11,810 bases of DNA. Source: Discostella pseudostelligera (taxonomy: Eukaryota > Bacillariophyta > Thalassiosirophyceae > Thalassiosirales > Thalassiosiraceae). Under the pieces are notes generated by a model. That model saw only the letters and a list, made by a program, of their open reading frames with translations, was not told the DNA's origin and did no database searches. The stretch covers positions 1 through 11,810 of the forward strand of contig JALLBK010001045.1 in NCBI GenBank assembly GCA_036940085.1, given 5' to 3'. Both the position numbers and the translations under genes were made by a program. This document shows positions 1-8,404 of the stretch, one piece after another (the first letter of the stretch is position 1; every line of letters starts with the position of its first letter).

Positions 1-278
1 TATTTCAACACACTATCTGCGGTTTCTTTGTCCAACTGTATCCCAAGACTACTCTTCATTAACAGCTGAGAGATTGCTGAGACCAGGGTGTCCTCAAGGT
101 CACTTGTTGACGAGGTAGTACCCCCAGGACGGTTGATGTCGACACCATCACCATTCAGATTATCTGCCCTCGGATCGACCCGACGTCTCTTTCTTTGAAA
201 TAAATCACTCATTGTTAGTGCCACATCAATCTTTCTCTTCCGCTGAAATGTTGTTCCTGTCTTTAATGGCGTTAGCAT
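1..278 (-). CDS. Unidentified open frame running off the left edge (N-terminal part)
   Basis: An uninterrupted minus-strand frame runs from an ATG at 278 to the left edge, giving 92 codons with no stop. The product starts MLTPLKTGTTF and soon has two basic patches (RKRK, then RKRRR). A Gly/Ser/Thr/Asp-rich stretch follows, then a possible amphipathic helix around LVSAISQLLMKS. The basic patches could be nuclear localisation or nucleic-acid-binding signals. I do not recognise the family. Another in-frame ATG lies upstream at 308, just after a TAG, but it falls inside the conserved BTB sequence read in another frame, so 278 (or 212) is a more natural start. A TTTCAG acceptor-like sequence at 248-243 leaves open that this is an internal exon. 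It could be the 5' end of a host gene or of a transposable element; the sequence shown does not decide. Confidence 0.4.
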   Translation of the reverse strand, partial: MLTPLKTGTTFQRKRKIDVALTMSDLFQRKRRRVDPRADNLNGDGVDINRPGGTTSSTSDLEDTLVSAISQLLMKSSLGIQLDKETADSVLK

Positions 279-1270
279 TTCTAGCCTGGAAGCACTCTGG
301 GTTGACATCTAAAAAGATTCGACCGTCGCCATCTCGCTGTAATTTTTTCTCCCAGCGACCGCTGAACAATGCCCCAAATTTTGTCCCAACCATATGTTGT
401 GTGAGTGTGGAACGCTTGGCAACGATGACCTTCCCTCCTGCATTGATCTCCAACATATCATCTCCGGATGCGTTGGGATTGTCATGCACTTTCGCAGCAT
501 CCTCCATCTTCTTATTTAATATCTCTAAGCGATCGTCAATTTCTCACTCTTCTTGGTGCAGCTCTTCGACTTCTTTGTTGTAGGCGTTCATTGGCAATAG
601 TCAGGTCATCCTTACCACACCATGCAATTGCAACATTCATTGTAGTCGACGGCTGAGATTCTCCTTCCTTCTCTCCCTCAGCAATAACATCGACATTGGC
701 AGCGAGAGCCTCTTCCTCCACCACAAGCTCAATCTCTTCCCCTGCATTATCAGAAGTAGGCAAATGCGCAGGCACCGTCACCATATTTGTTGTTGATTTG
801 CCCTTCTTGGCTTTTCCACCAGAGTCTGACTGCCTGCTGCTCACTTCTGCTTTTGTGGTTTGGGCATGATAATTGTGTGACGTTGTTATTGATGATGGTT
901 GCTGAGTTTCAGTTGCTGATGATGCTGGCGGCAATGGTGAGGCGAATGATGTTGTTGTTGTTGTTGGTGGCGGAGGTGCGGAGGTGCGGTGGTGTAGACT
1001 CTCTATGCCATAGCGTGCTAGTGCAATGAATTTGCCATGGTGATGGTGATTGGTGATGGTTAGGCATACACAAATCATGAACATGCATGGCTTTGGATTT
1101 GGATCTTTTCTCTGGTATTCGCGCCTGTTCCGCGAAGAACGTTGGATCTTTGGATCTTCAATGACATTCCCGCCATTTTCTTGTCGGGAGATGGTCAGTG
1201 ACCCTTGTGTGTCTTTGTGACTGCAGTGACCTCTCTCCCCGAGAAAGTCGCGAGGGGCTGCTCCATCCAT
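226..1270 (-). pseudogene. Degraded KCTD-like BTB/POZ gene with truncated BTB domain
   Basis: The recognisable core, at 507 down to about 281, reads as a T1/KCTD-type BTB start: INAGGKVIVAKRSTLTQ, then GTKFGALFSGRWEKKL, then GRIFLDVNPECFQA. In the family this is followed by the rest of the fold; here the similarity stops at ECFQA near 281 and 18 unrelated residues lead to a stop at 226. Upstream, 1270-590 encodes an open Thr/Pro/Ser-rich segment followed by an acidic segment (EEIELVVEEEALAA). Between the two, a coiled-coil linker (AYNKEVEELHQEE then EIDDRLEILNKK) is out of frame with the upstream part because of one extra base near 585, and is broken by a TGA at 546-544. A GTAAGG/TTAG intron (615-525) could remove both lesions in frame. 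The true start is unclear; ATGs at 1270 and 784 are possible. BTB proteins of this kind usually act as oligomerisation adaptors; this copy is probably non-functional or remodelled. Confidence 0.7.
525..615 (-). other. Candidate 91-nt intron containing fossil coding sequence
   Basis: The minus strand has a GTAAGG donor at 615 and a TTAG acceptor ending at 525. Removing it joins ...IAWC to EILNKKMEDAAK in frame (codon split after its first base). A TTGAC that could serve as branch point lies shortly before the acceptor. The same bases read as a BTB-family coiled-coil linker with one frameshift and one TGA, so this is either a true intron that took over exon sequence or coincidental splice signals in a pseudogene. 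Confidence 0.4.
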
Positions 1271-1458
1271 CGTCTGTCGGACGTCGGAAGGATGACGACG
1301 GCGACGACGACGATGATTATGATGTATGATGTGCTACCATTTGGTATTGCTATTGCTGCCCTATTACTACTTCCTCGACCACCATAATAATCTTTCAGCA
1401 CTTGGGATCCTGATAGATTGATAGAGAGAGAGAGAGAGAGAGAGCGCGCAAGTCAAAG
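1271..1458. promoter_or_regulatory. Divergent intergenic/5' leader region
   Basis: This 188-bp interval separates the minus-strand BTB locus from the plus-strand coiled-coil gene. It contains a GAC/GAT-rich trinucleotide tract (about 1291-1331) and a perfect (AG)11 run just before the 1459 start codon, so it probably carries the promoter and 5'UTR of the coiled-coil gene. A TCTTTCAG at 1391-1398 could be a splice acceptor of a 5'UTR intron. No TATA box stands out. Confidence 0.4.
1423..1444. repeat. (AG)11 microsatellite in the 5' leader
   Basis: This is a perfect 22-base run of AG dinucleotides ending 14 bases before the ATG at 1459. GA-rich tracts near starts can be simple sequence noise, length-polymorphic loci or protein-binding tracts; nothing here decides between these. 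Confidence 0.9.
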
Positions 1459-4400
1459 ATGGACATGGTAGCTGCCATCCAGGCGGCAAAAAGTCAGTTG
1501 GAGGCCGAGACATCGAAGAAGCAAGCGAAGCAGAATGTTGTATCGATGGCGACGAACAATAATTCGGCAATATCAGCGGGAGCGGGATCGGCATCGGCGG
1601 GGGACACATCAAATCAGGGGGGTAGTCGTCATCAAAAATCGAACTCCTTTCAATTTGGCACATCTGACTCATATTTCGACAAACAGCAGCAGCAGCGCCC
1701 ACCCACCAATATTGTCTCGTTCAAGGGAAGTTCTACGAGGGGAGGTCAACCGCCACAGTCTCAGTTACAACAAGGCCTGCAGCAGCTCAATCGGTTGAAA
1801 CCATCTGCCGTTACCAACACCCCCACGTCATCCTCGTCCCTACCACCTCTTCATGGAGATTACATCTCTTCTGAATATCAATACGGGGTCAACAAATACA
1901 GTACTGACAACTACAATCAGAACGACATGGACAATGATAATTATTCCATAACATCATCACTCTCTGGAACATTGCCAGATTTGGGGGTGGCAAGATTGCC
2001 TCCTCCGCCGCCTCCACCGCCGCCTCCGGCACTGACACGGGATCATTTGTTGGCGGGGCTTAATCTTTTACCGCTTACCAATAATTCTTCCCATCCTCCT
2101 ACTACTGCATCAACTAGCACCACTACTACCCAAACCAAAACGAATTTGACTGCGGGGGTAGGATCATTGTCTCCGATCAACAACACCAATCATTCCACAT
2201 CAACAACAACCACCTCACCTACGACATCTGCAACTGCATCAAACAATTTTGGAGTCAGCAGCACTAGCATTAATAGTATCAAGTCCTTGCCAATGAACAA
2301 CATAAGCAATAACACCACCACCACCAATCATAACAACAGTAACAACAATAACATGATCAATACCGACGATTTGAAAAACAACAAAGATAACAGCACGAAT
2401 GGTACCAGTGGCAACAACAATACCAAACCCTCCACATCGTCCACCTCCGACGATCCAGCCAAACGTCGGATTGAGGAAATCATGTCCGAATATCAAGGGC
2501 GGGTTGATACTATATTACGAAGACAGCGGAGTGATAGTCATGGAGATATTATCACTAGCAACATAAACAGCACTACCACAGCCACCACTTCCGCCGGAGT
2601 TGCTGCTTTTACTACCACCTCTGCCAGTGGTGTCGTTTCAGCCGCATCTGCCCCCGTCGAGGGTGACGGGGGAAACTCTTCTGTCGATGGCACAAAAACG
2701 AATCCTCGTCTCGAATCATCCACCGTCAATGTTGATGATATCTTATCCACCTACAAGAAGCGTGTTGGAGAAATTATGAGCAAGGCATCCCCATCCCCAG
2801 ACAAAATCACTGCATCGAAAGCCATAATGATGAATCCACAACTTCAATTATTGCCGCTGCCAATAACTTTGGCGGTAGATAATGTTATATTGGACGATGA
2901 GACGAGTGATTATGATCGTGAATCTGCCGTGGATGGGGCAGTTAGTGTAGGTGGTGGGGGAGGTCTTGCTGGGGGTGCCGCAGATGAGGATGACTATTCG
3001 GAGGAAGAGGATGACAGTGATCACGACAATGCAGACCACGTTTACGGGGAGAGTAGTCAGCGATCGCCGCTTAGAACATCGACATCGGCCCCTCTGAATG
3101 TGATGAACAGCGTCAACATCAACACCATCAACACGGCCAATCGATCGGGATCCATGAGCGAACGGGCCAATGCTGTTTTGCAGAGTCTTCATAGTTCAGG
3201 AGAAGGTGGAGAAAGGGAAGGCGGCGAGGAAGTGGACGGGATGGTTGGTGATGCTCATAGCGAAAATAGTAGTGGGGGCAATACTCACATCAGCGGAGCC
3301 AGTTCGGCAAGTGAATTGAGCGCTCGAAACGAGAGGGGAGAGAGCTCGCATGGCTATAACTTGAACCGGGATCAGCCGCAGAAAGACGATGTTGACGATC
3401 CGAGGGAAGTTCCCATACGACGAAAGGACAGTTTGCTTCGCGCCCAAGAATTGACGGCATCTACCACCTTTGACAAAGCCAACCGTCGTCACTCCATCCC
3501 AAAAAACTTTTTGCAAGACGAACCTGCTCGCATTGACTTGGAAAAGCGCCTCGCGGAGGCCTTGCAACGGGAGGAAGAATTATCGCGTGAAAATATCCGA
3601 CTTGAGAAGAATTTGAAAGATGCGAGAGCGGAACTTGACAAGGTTCAGTCGGAAGCCCGATCTACGAAGTACTCCTCTTCTGAGCAGGCATCTCGAATCA
3701 AAGAATTGGAGCGCAAATTAAAGAATGAGAAAGAACGGTACGAAGAGCTTGAGCGGGAACGGGATGCCATGAAAGATGAGTACGAACAGGATTTAGAGGA
3801 TCAGAAGGATATTAATCGGCAATTGGAACAGATGGTAATGAGTGAAGAGTTCGAGAAAGAGTTGGAGGATGAAATCAATCAGGTGAAGGAGTTGGAACAT
3901 GCCAATCGACGGTTCAAGGTGAAGATTGACAGTAAGTAGAAGATGTATCATGCATTGAATTATTGTCCTTTTTTTGCGAAGCTCACCACAACAATTCTCT
4001 CGCAACCCGAACAGTGCTCGAACGTGAAAGGAACACCATTGCCAAAAAGTATGAAACCAAAATCGAAGATTACACCATCAAAATAACATCGCTGGAGGAA
4101 CAATTGGCTGAGTGGGAAAGACGTGCAGGAAGTCTCGAAAATAACGTTCGCAATACTGCCGAGGAGTGGGAGGTGAAACTTGCCGACGAGAAGCGAAATT
4201 CGCGCGACCTGCAATTCGACCTCGAAAAGGCACAAACAAAGTTGAAGGGAATGGAGGCGGAATTGATTGAGATGCGAGAATCGAGCTCGAAAATTGATGA
4301 GTACGAACAAGTATTGGGTAAACTCATGGAGCGCAATGAAGAGTTAGAGGGGTTGGCCAAAAGTGCCAAGGATGAACTGGAAATGGCCCATCGACAGGAA

Positions 4401-5873
4401 CAGGTGTCTGACCGTAGGCGTGCCGTCAAAATGAAAGACTTGGAGGAGATGATTGAGGAGCAGCGCATCACAATTGAACAACAGCAGGAGACATTGGATG
4501 AAAGTGTCAAGACTATTTTAAAATTGTATTCTCTCAATAATGAGAATGCTGGTGATTTGTCGGTGTTGACCGAGGAGAAGCTGACGGATATGGCGCGCGC
4601 CATGGTGCCTCCATTGGGCTCGCATCGAACGACTGTGCCACGTAGGAAGGAGGAAGATCGGGTAGATATATCTGGGTACACCAGCCTTCGCCCCTCAGTG
4701 ACGGCACGCAGTTCTACGATGCCCTCAGGTATCAATGCAAACCGTAGCAGAGAAGTAGTGAAGGAACTTGACAACTCTTTCCATGGAAAGTCGCGGGCTA
4801 GGAGTCGCGGGCGAACATCTTATAGTCGTTTGACAGGCCTCGATGAGTCTGATCGTCAATTAGATGGGAAGGTGCAATCGCAACCAAGGCCTCGTCACCA
4901 TACTGCTACACCTGAAGACTTGGGTATTAACAACAAGAACGTTGTCCCTAGCACCTCCAGTGGGGCCATTGCCCGCCATAGCAGCCGAGGCCGGGGAGGA
5001 GAACGAACTGAGAGCATTCGGCAATTGACAGAAAGGGCTCTCACTCCTGCACGAGATCGCGATCGGAACCGTAGTCCTACCGCTTCACGTCCTATCTCCA
5101 GGCACCGATCGACTGCTGAATCCTACGATCCTACGGGGCCAATGAGCGACAGTCTTGCACTGGTGCCTGTGGCAACAACTGAATATTCCTATGGCGGACA
5201 GTATGACATCCCGCCACCACGAAGCAGATCGGTCGGACGTCGCGAGATTACTGATGATCGCGATCGAAATGCCATACACGACTACAGCGAAGTGATTTCG
5301 TACAATCCTCGACTGCAGGCGTATGATAAACACCATTCATCCAGCACCGTTCGTTCTAATCGTACTCATCAATACAATTCTCACAATCCTGGAAATAGGC
5401 GAGATAGAGATAGAGATAGAGGTAGAGTAGATTCTCACCAACAAGCAGACAGAGAGCGAGATCGACGAGAGAGAGACAAAGGTGACCAACGAATGATTGA
5501 ACGGAATAGGGACAGGGAAAGGGACAGTAGGGGAGCTGATAAGAACAGAGGATTGGGTGGAGGTAACGACCCCTATTACCAGGGGACGAGTGCAGAAAGA
5601 GGTGGGGGGTATCCCAACCCTAATCGATCAGCACGTGACCGTAGTAGCGCCAGAGATAGGGATTCGCGAAGCAATCATCGTAGCAGTAATGGAGATGGAT
5701 ACGGTGAGCCAAAGGTCGATGCTTATTCCTACTCACGTAGATCCACAAGAGATCGTTCACCGACAGGTGAAACCTACTTTTCAGAAGATGATGGAGCCAG
5801 GGCATGGCGTGGAAATGGAGGAAAGCATCATAGTGGGGGAAAGTCTGGTGGCAGATCAAGAAGGGATCCGTAA
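1459..5873 (+). CDS. Large coiled-coil protein with repeated helical module and Arg/Asp/Ser-rich tail (two exons)
   Basis: Joined exons 1459-3931 and 4015-5873 give 1443 residues. I do not recognise the family. In order: a short N-terminal helix (MDMVAAIQAAKSQLE); a Ser/Gln-rich stretch; ten consecutive prolines at 181-190; an Asn/Thr/Ser-rich stretch to about 330; a helical module at 337-355 (RIEEIMSEYQGRVDTILRR) and a related one at 424-442 (NVDDILSTYKKRVGEIMSK); a Gly run then an acidic cluster at 509-526; a long coiled coil at about 690-990; and a tail from about 1040 rich in RS, RD and RE dipeptides, densest at 1285-1340. Basophilic-kinase-type sites occur at RRQRSDS (354-360), RRKDS (654-658) and RRHSIP (676-681). 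The layout suggests a structural or scaffolding protein controlled by phosphorylation, but that is inference. The start is the first ATG after the AG repeat. The RS/RD tail could mean RNA or phase-separated-body association, or simply intrinsic disorder. Confidence 0.85.
3932..4014 (+). other. Intron 1 of the coiled-coil gene (83 nt)
   Basis: The GTAAGT donor at 3932 directly follows the A of a split Met codon, and a CCGAACAG acceptor ends at 4014. Removing it joins ...FKVKID to MLERERNTIAKKYE and restores a continuous heptad pattern across the junction. Without splicing, exon 1 would hit a TAG at 3937 in the middle of the coiled coil. Confidence 0.93.
5401..5428 (+). repeat. Imperfect GATAGA hexanucleotide repeat inside the coding region
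   Basis: A GAGATAGAGATAGA-type run encodes the RDRDRDRGR part of the tail. It is a coding microsatellite that can lengthen or shorten by two residues without changing frame. Confidence 0.75.
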
Positions 5874-5882
5874 CAACATATG

Positions 5883-5931
5883 TATGAACGGAGTAGAACA
5901 ATTCACTTAATAATGAATGGAGTAGAACAAT
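5883..5931 (+). repeat. Imperfect tandem direct repeat, period 29, in the 3'UTR
   Basis: ATGAACGGAGTAGAACAAT (from 5884) recurs as ATGAATGGAGTAGAACAAT (from 5913) with one mismatch, 29 bases apart. It starts ten bases after the stop codon of the coiled-coil gene. It is most simply a small tandem duplication; a 3'UTR binding site is possible but unsupported. Confidence 0.85.
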
Positions 5932-6842
5932 ATACGAATTTTCATTTAGTGAATTGCCCATCATGCTCCTCAATATTTGATGATGCATTCTAATAGTGGG
6001 ATAGTCACAAAGCAGTACCAATCACCCTCTCGAGTACGTGAAGTATGAAGAGATTTGCTTGTTTGACATCGAATCTGAGAGAGACAGAGTTGCACAGGTT
6101 TGTTGGTCTGGCTTTCGCTGTACATCGGCCAGCCATCCGTCCCAGCCATGCTCCATGTAGACTCACATAAAGTAAATCTACATCTGCTCTGTAGTAGCAG
6201 TTATGAAGCCCTTCCGCCGCCGCTACTCTAGCGTCGCGATCCTTTGGCTGGTTGCCACTGGCTACCTAGATAGAGCTTACGCGACTTGAGCGGTTTTGGC
6301 GAACTCTTGCACTAAGTAATCCAACGCATCAAATATCGCCAACCTTTGCATGCTTTGTGGTCTGTCCGCCGAGAGGCGATTGTGCACAGCAGATGTTGTA
6401 GGCAGATGCCCGCCGCCCGCCAGAGTTGAGATGAGAATTCTAACTGGAGGCGCAGATGGCGAAGTGAAGCTGCGAGCCTGCGACGGCGAGCAGATGGCAT
6501 ACCGATTGCTGCCAGTTGTTGGTTGAGGTTGGTTGTCAGCTTCCACATTAATTTCAACACCTCATCGCTCATGCCGAAAGCCGAGAGGCATCTCGATCTT
6601 TCTCGATGCAGGCAGCCTCTCCGCAGCGCAGCTGCATCATCACCAACACCAATCACCGCCATCAAACCGAATCTCTTCAAGAGTTGAATGCTGCATGCTG
6701 CTAGCTGCTGCTGCTGCGGTCACTCAACAGCACCAGCTGCTTCATTGCTATGTGTGGATGAAAAGAGAACACTTCAATAGCAATGACAGATTCATACTAT
6801 TTTCAACATCATATTATGCTTCATTAATTCATTAACAATATC
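5932..6842. other. Non-coding interval: 3'UTR of the coiled-coil gene and promoter region of the PAS-like gene
   Basis: No convincing gene is visible on either strand. Minus-strand frames of 89 and 122 codons at 6277-6680 overlap each other and have no recognisable domains. A 7-bp inverted repeat (ATGTAGA 6155-6161 / TCTACAT 6177-6183) could form a small hairpin. Five GCAGATG motifs (four plus, one minus) lie between 6181 and 6496, and a CTG/GCT-rich patch lies at 6690-6718. The last 80 bases before the ATG at 6843 are AT-rich, as expected of a 5' leader. Confidence 0.5.
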
Positions 6843-8115
6843 ATGTCCGTCTATATCCAACCAGAGGATATCGCCAACGAACAGCAAATGGTGACGCCGA
6901 TCCTAAAAGATGGAGACAATATCGTGCTCGGCAACAACATCAAGCACATCAGGGGTTCGGTGAGCGCGGCTGCAGATGCATCCGATTTCGAAAACGAGCT
7001 CAATTTCTTCGACCTTCCGTTCCATCCATTATCGTTGCATAATTCTCGTGACAAGAGCAACGGTGGGCTCAAAGAGCTGCAGCTGCAACCCCTCAAAATG
7101 CTGAGTAGCCAATCAAACTTCATTGCCACCACGATGAATGAATTGAGAGAAAGCGAATGTGCTGCCGCCACAAAGCGACGGAAGATTGAGCATCAGTCTG
7201 TCGAGCAACAGGTGACTTTGCTTGCATCTGAGTCTGAGCATGACGACGATGAAAATATTTGTGATGCAGTTTGTGCTGATGCCTACGACGATGATAGCAT
7301 TGGATGCAGTATCAGCAGCTCTCGATTTGATATTAAGGACGAGTTGAAGGCGAATCCTCATGCAATACAAATAGTGGCGTCTTCCGGGGGTCTAATTACT
7401 CATTGTAAGTTATGTGCTCATCACATCACTTTGCTCAACTCTCGCGTATGGTTTGTTGCCAAAGATTTTGTCTAACTCTTCTGCATTCCGTACCAATGCA
7501 ACACCGTCAAATTCAATTGTTATTCAGGGAATGAAAGGTTCTCCAAGATTACAAAACCATCGTCGTCTCTCCGAAAGACACCACTCACAATCTTCGACAT
7601 AGTTGATCTCAAGTCTCTTCCATCGATGTATAGTATGCTGGCATTGTCTTTGCACAACATTGATGTAGGCAAGGTTGAGAATTTGTCGATGAACGAAGAG
7701 ATCGATCCTGGAACACCCGTTCGTGGTCGCCAGGATCAATTGAAGTCCTCTGCATCGCATTTGTCAATTACTGTTCCGTGCAAGCCTTTCCGCAATTCAT
7801 CAGTTACCTACAACATCACAGTAAGTCATTGATGCAACTTTCTACTCCAATATCAATTCTTAGCATCATGTTCTCAATTGTATCGTTAATGGCAACTCAA
7901 AACTATCACTAAAGGTCGTATTCATGGATGATATTGCCTCAAACGAACGTTGTTTCCTCGGCATTCTTACACCGAGGCCCGCAACCCAAGACGTTGTGAG
8001 AGCTGACTCCATGGAGACTACTTCGTCCATACCGCGCCATGTTCCATGTGGAAAAATCGTTCGCGTAGACGACAACTTGCTTTGCCGCTTACTTCTTGGC
8101 ACACGTTTGTGTTGA
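6843..8115 (+). CDS. PAS-like-domain protein with nuclear-localisation-type motif (three exons)
   Basis: Joining 6843-7404, 7528-7820 and 7915-8115 gives 351 residues. Residues 1-170 look largely disordered and contain a basic KRRKIE at 111-116 (an NLS-like motif), an acidic patch near 133-137 and a SUMO-type IKDE at 164-167. From about 174 to 305 the spliced product reads like a PAS fold: IQIVASSGGLITHWNERFSKI (strand-turn-strand with the typical W-N), TIFDIVDLKSL, then VTYNITVVFMDD and RCFLGILTP as the closing strands. Both introns lie inside this domain, and the pattern is continuous only after splicing, which supports them. PAS domains sense small ligands or mediate dimerisation; diatoms have bHLH-PAS factors such as the clock-related protein RITMO1, but I see no bHLH here. 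It could be a dimerisation partner, or the gene model may lack an upstream exon. The 46 residues after the domain, ending in CRLLLGTRLC, are unremarkable. Confidence 0.72.
7405..7527 (+). other. Intron 1 of the PAS-like gene (123 nt)
   Basis: The GTAAGT donor at 7405 and the TTATTCAG acceptor ending at 7527 split a Trp codon (T|GG). Splicing turns ITH + WNERF into the characteristic beginning of a PAS domain. Unspliced reading stops at 7473-7475 after 23 unrelated residues. Confidence 0.87.
7821..7914 (+). other. Intron 2 of the PAS-like gene (94 nt)
   Basis: The GTAAGT donor at 7821 follows a complete Thr codon and a CACTAAAG acceptor ends at 7914. Joining gives VTYNIT-VVFMDD, the expected continuous strand near the end of a PAS fold. 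Unspliced reading ends after VSH at 7830-7832. Confidence 0.82.
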
Positions 8116-8404
8116 AGATTGGCAAATATTTCTTGGTAGCGTAGTTGTTCCTTGAGAGTGTCTGCATTATGCTACGTGTCTGGACTTGTTGCTATTCCGG
8201 GTACACTCATTGACTGTGCATGTTTCATGCTTCGTGAATTGAAGAATGGACACGGCAAGATTTCGTGCATCATGAGATCGTATTGAAGCCCGTCGTGATT
8301 TTGTTTTGACCTGTATGAATAGAAATGCAATACATATACATTAGTTTAATCCTCAGTAATCATTAACATTGTGATCACTATTGTTTAATGTACTTTCGTG
8401 CGTC
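8116..8404. other. Short convergent intergenic region (two 3'UTRs)
   Basis: These 289 bases lie between two stop codons on opposite strands and must hold both 3'UTRs and cleavage sites. The part from 8310 to 8400 is AT-rich. I see no further gene or strong hairpin. Confidence 0.55.

Noticed and set aside
242..615. Splicing the upstream BTB-locus exon (donor 615) directly to the TTTCAG acceptor at 243 to reach the left-edge frame
   Set aside because: The junction phase leads to a TGA after four codons, so this exon chain would not give a continuous product.
536..1270. 244-codon minus-strand frame as an intact stand-alone gene
   Set aside because: Its last 15-18 residues are the frameshifted reading of the BTB-family coiled-coil linker. 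It is treated as the upstream part of the damaged BTB gene; its N-terminal third (rich in His and mixed residues) may be non-coding leader.
3932..3939. TAG at 3937 as the true end of an 826-residue protein
   Set aside because: A consensus GTAAGT donor sits exactly there, a good acceptor follows 83 nt later, and the coiled coil continues in frame on the other side.
4070..4774. 234-codon antisense frame inside exon 2 of the coiled-coil gene
   Set aside because: Codon composition of coiled-coil sequence (GAG/GAA/AAG) often leaves the opposite strand open as Ser/Leu/Phe-rich frames. It has no recognisable domain, while the plus strand continues a coherent heptad pattern.
6155..6183. Hairpin ATGTAGA / TCTACAT as a structured RNA or terminator
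   Set aside because: A 7-bp stem with a 15-base loop is expected by chance in a region of this size, and nothing nearby indicates an RNA gene.
6277..6680. Two overlapping minus-strand frames of 89 and 122 codons
   Set aside because: They overlap in different frames, have no domain, signal or splice support, and lie in the GC-richer upstream region of the PAS-like gene.
6533..6835. 100-codon plus-strand frame before the PAS-like gene
   Set aside because: The composition is mixed with Ala and His runs from CTG/CAT tracts, and there is no bHLH or other domain. It was examined as a possible missing bHLH exon and does not fit.
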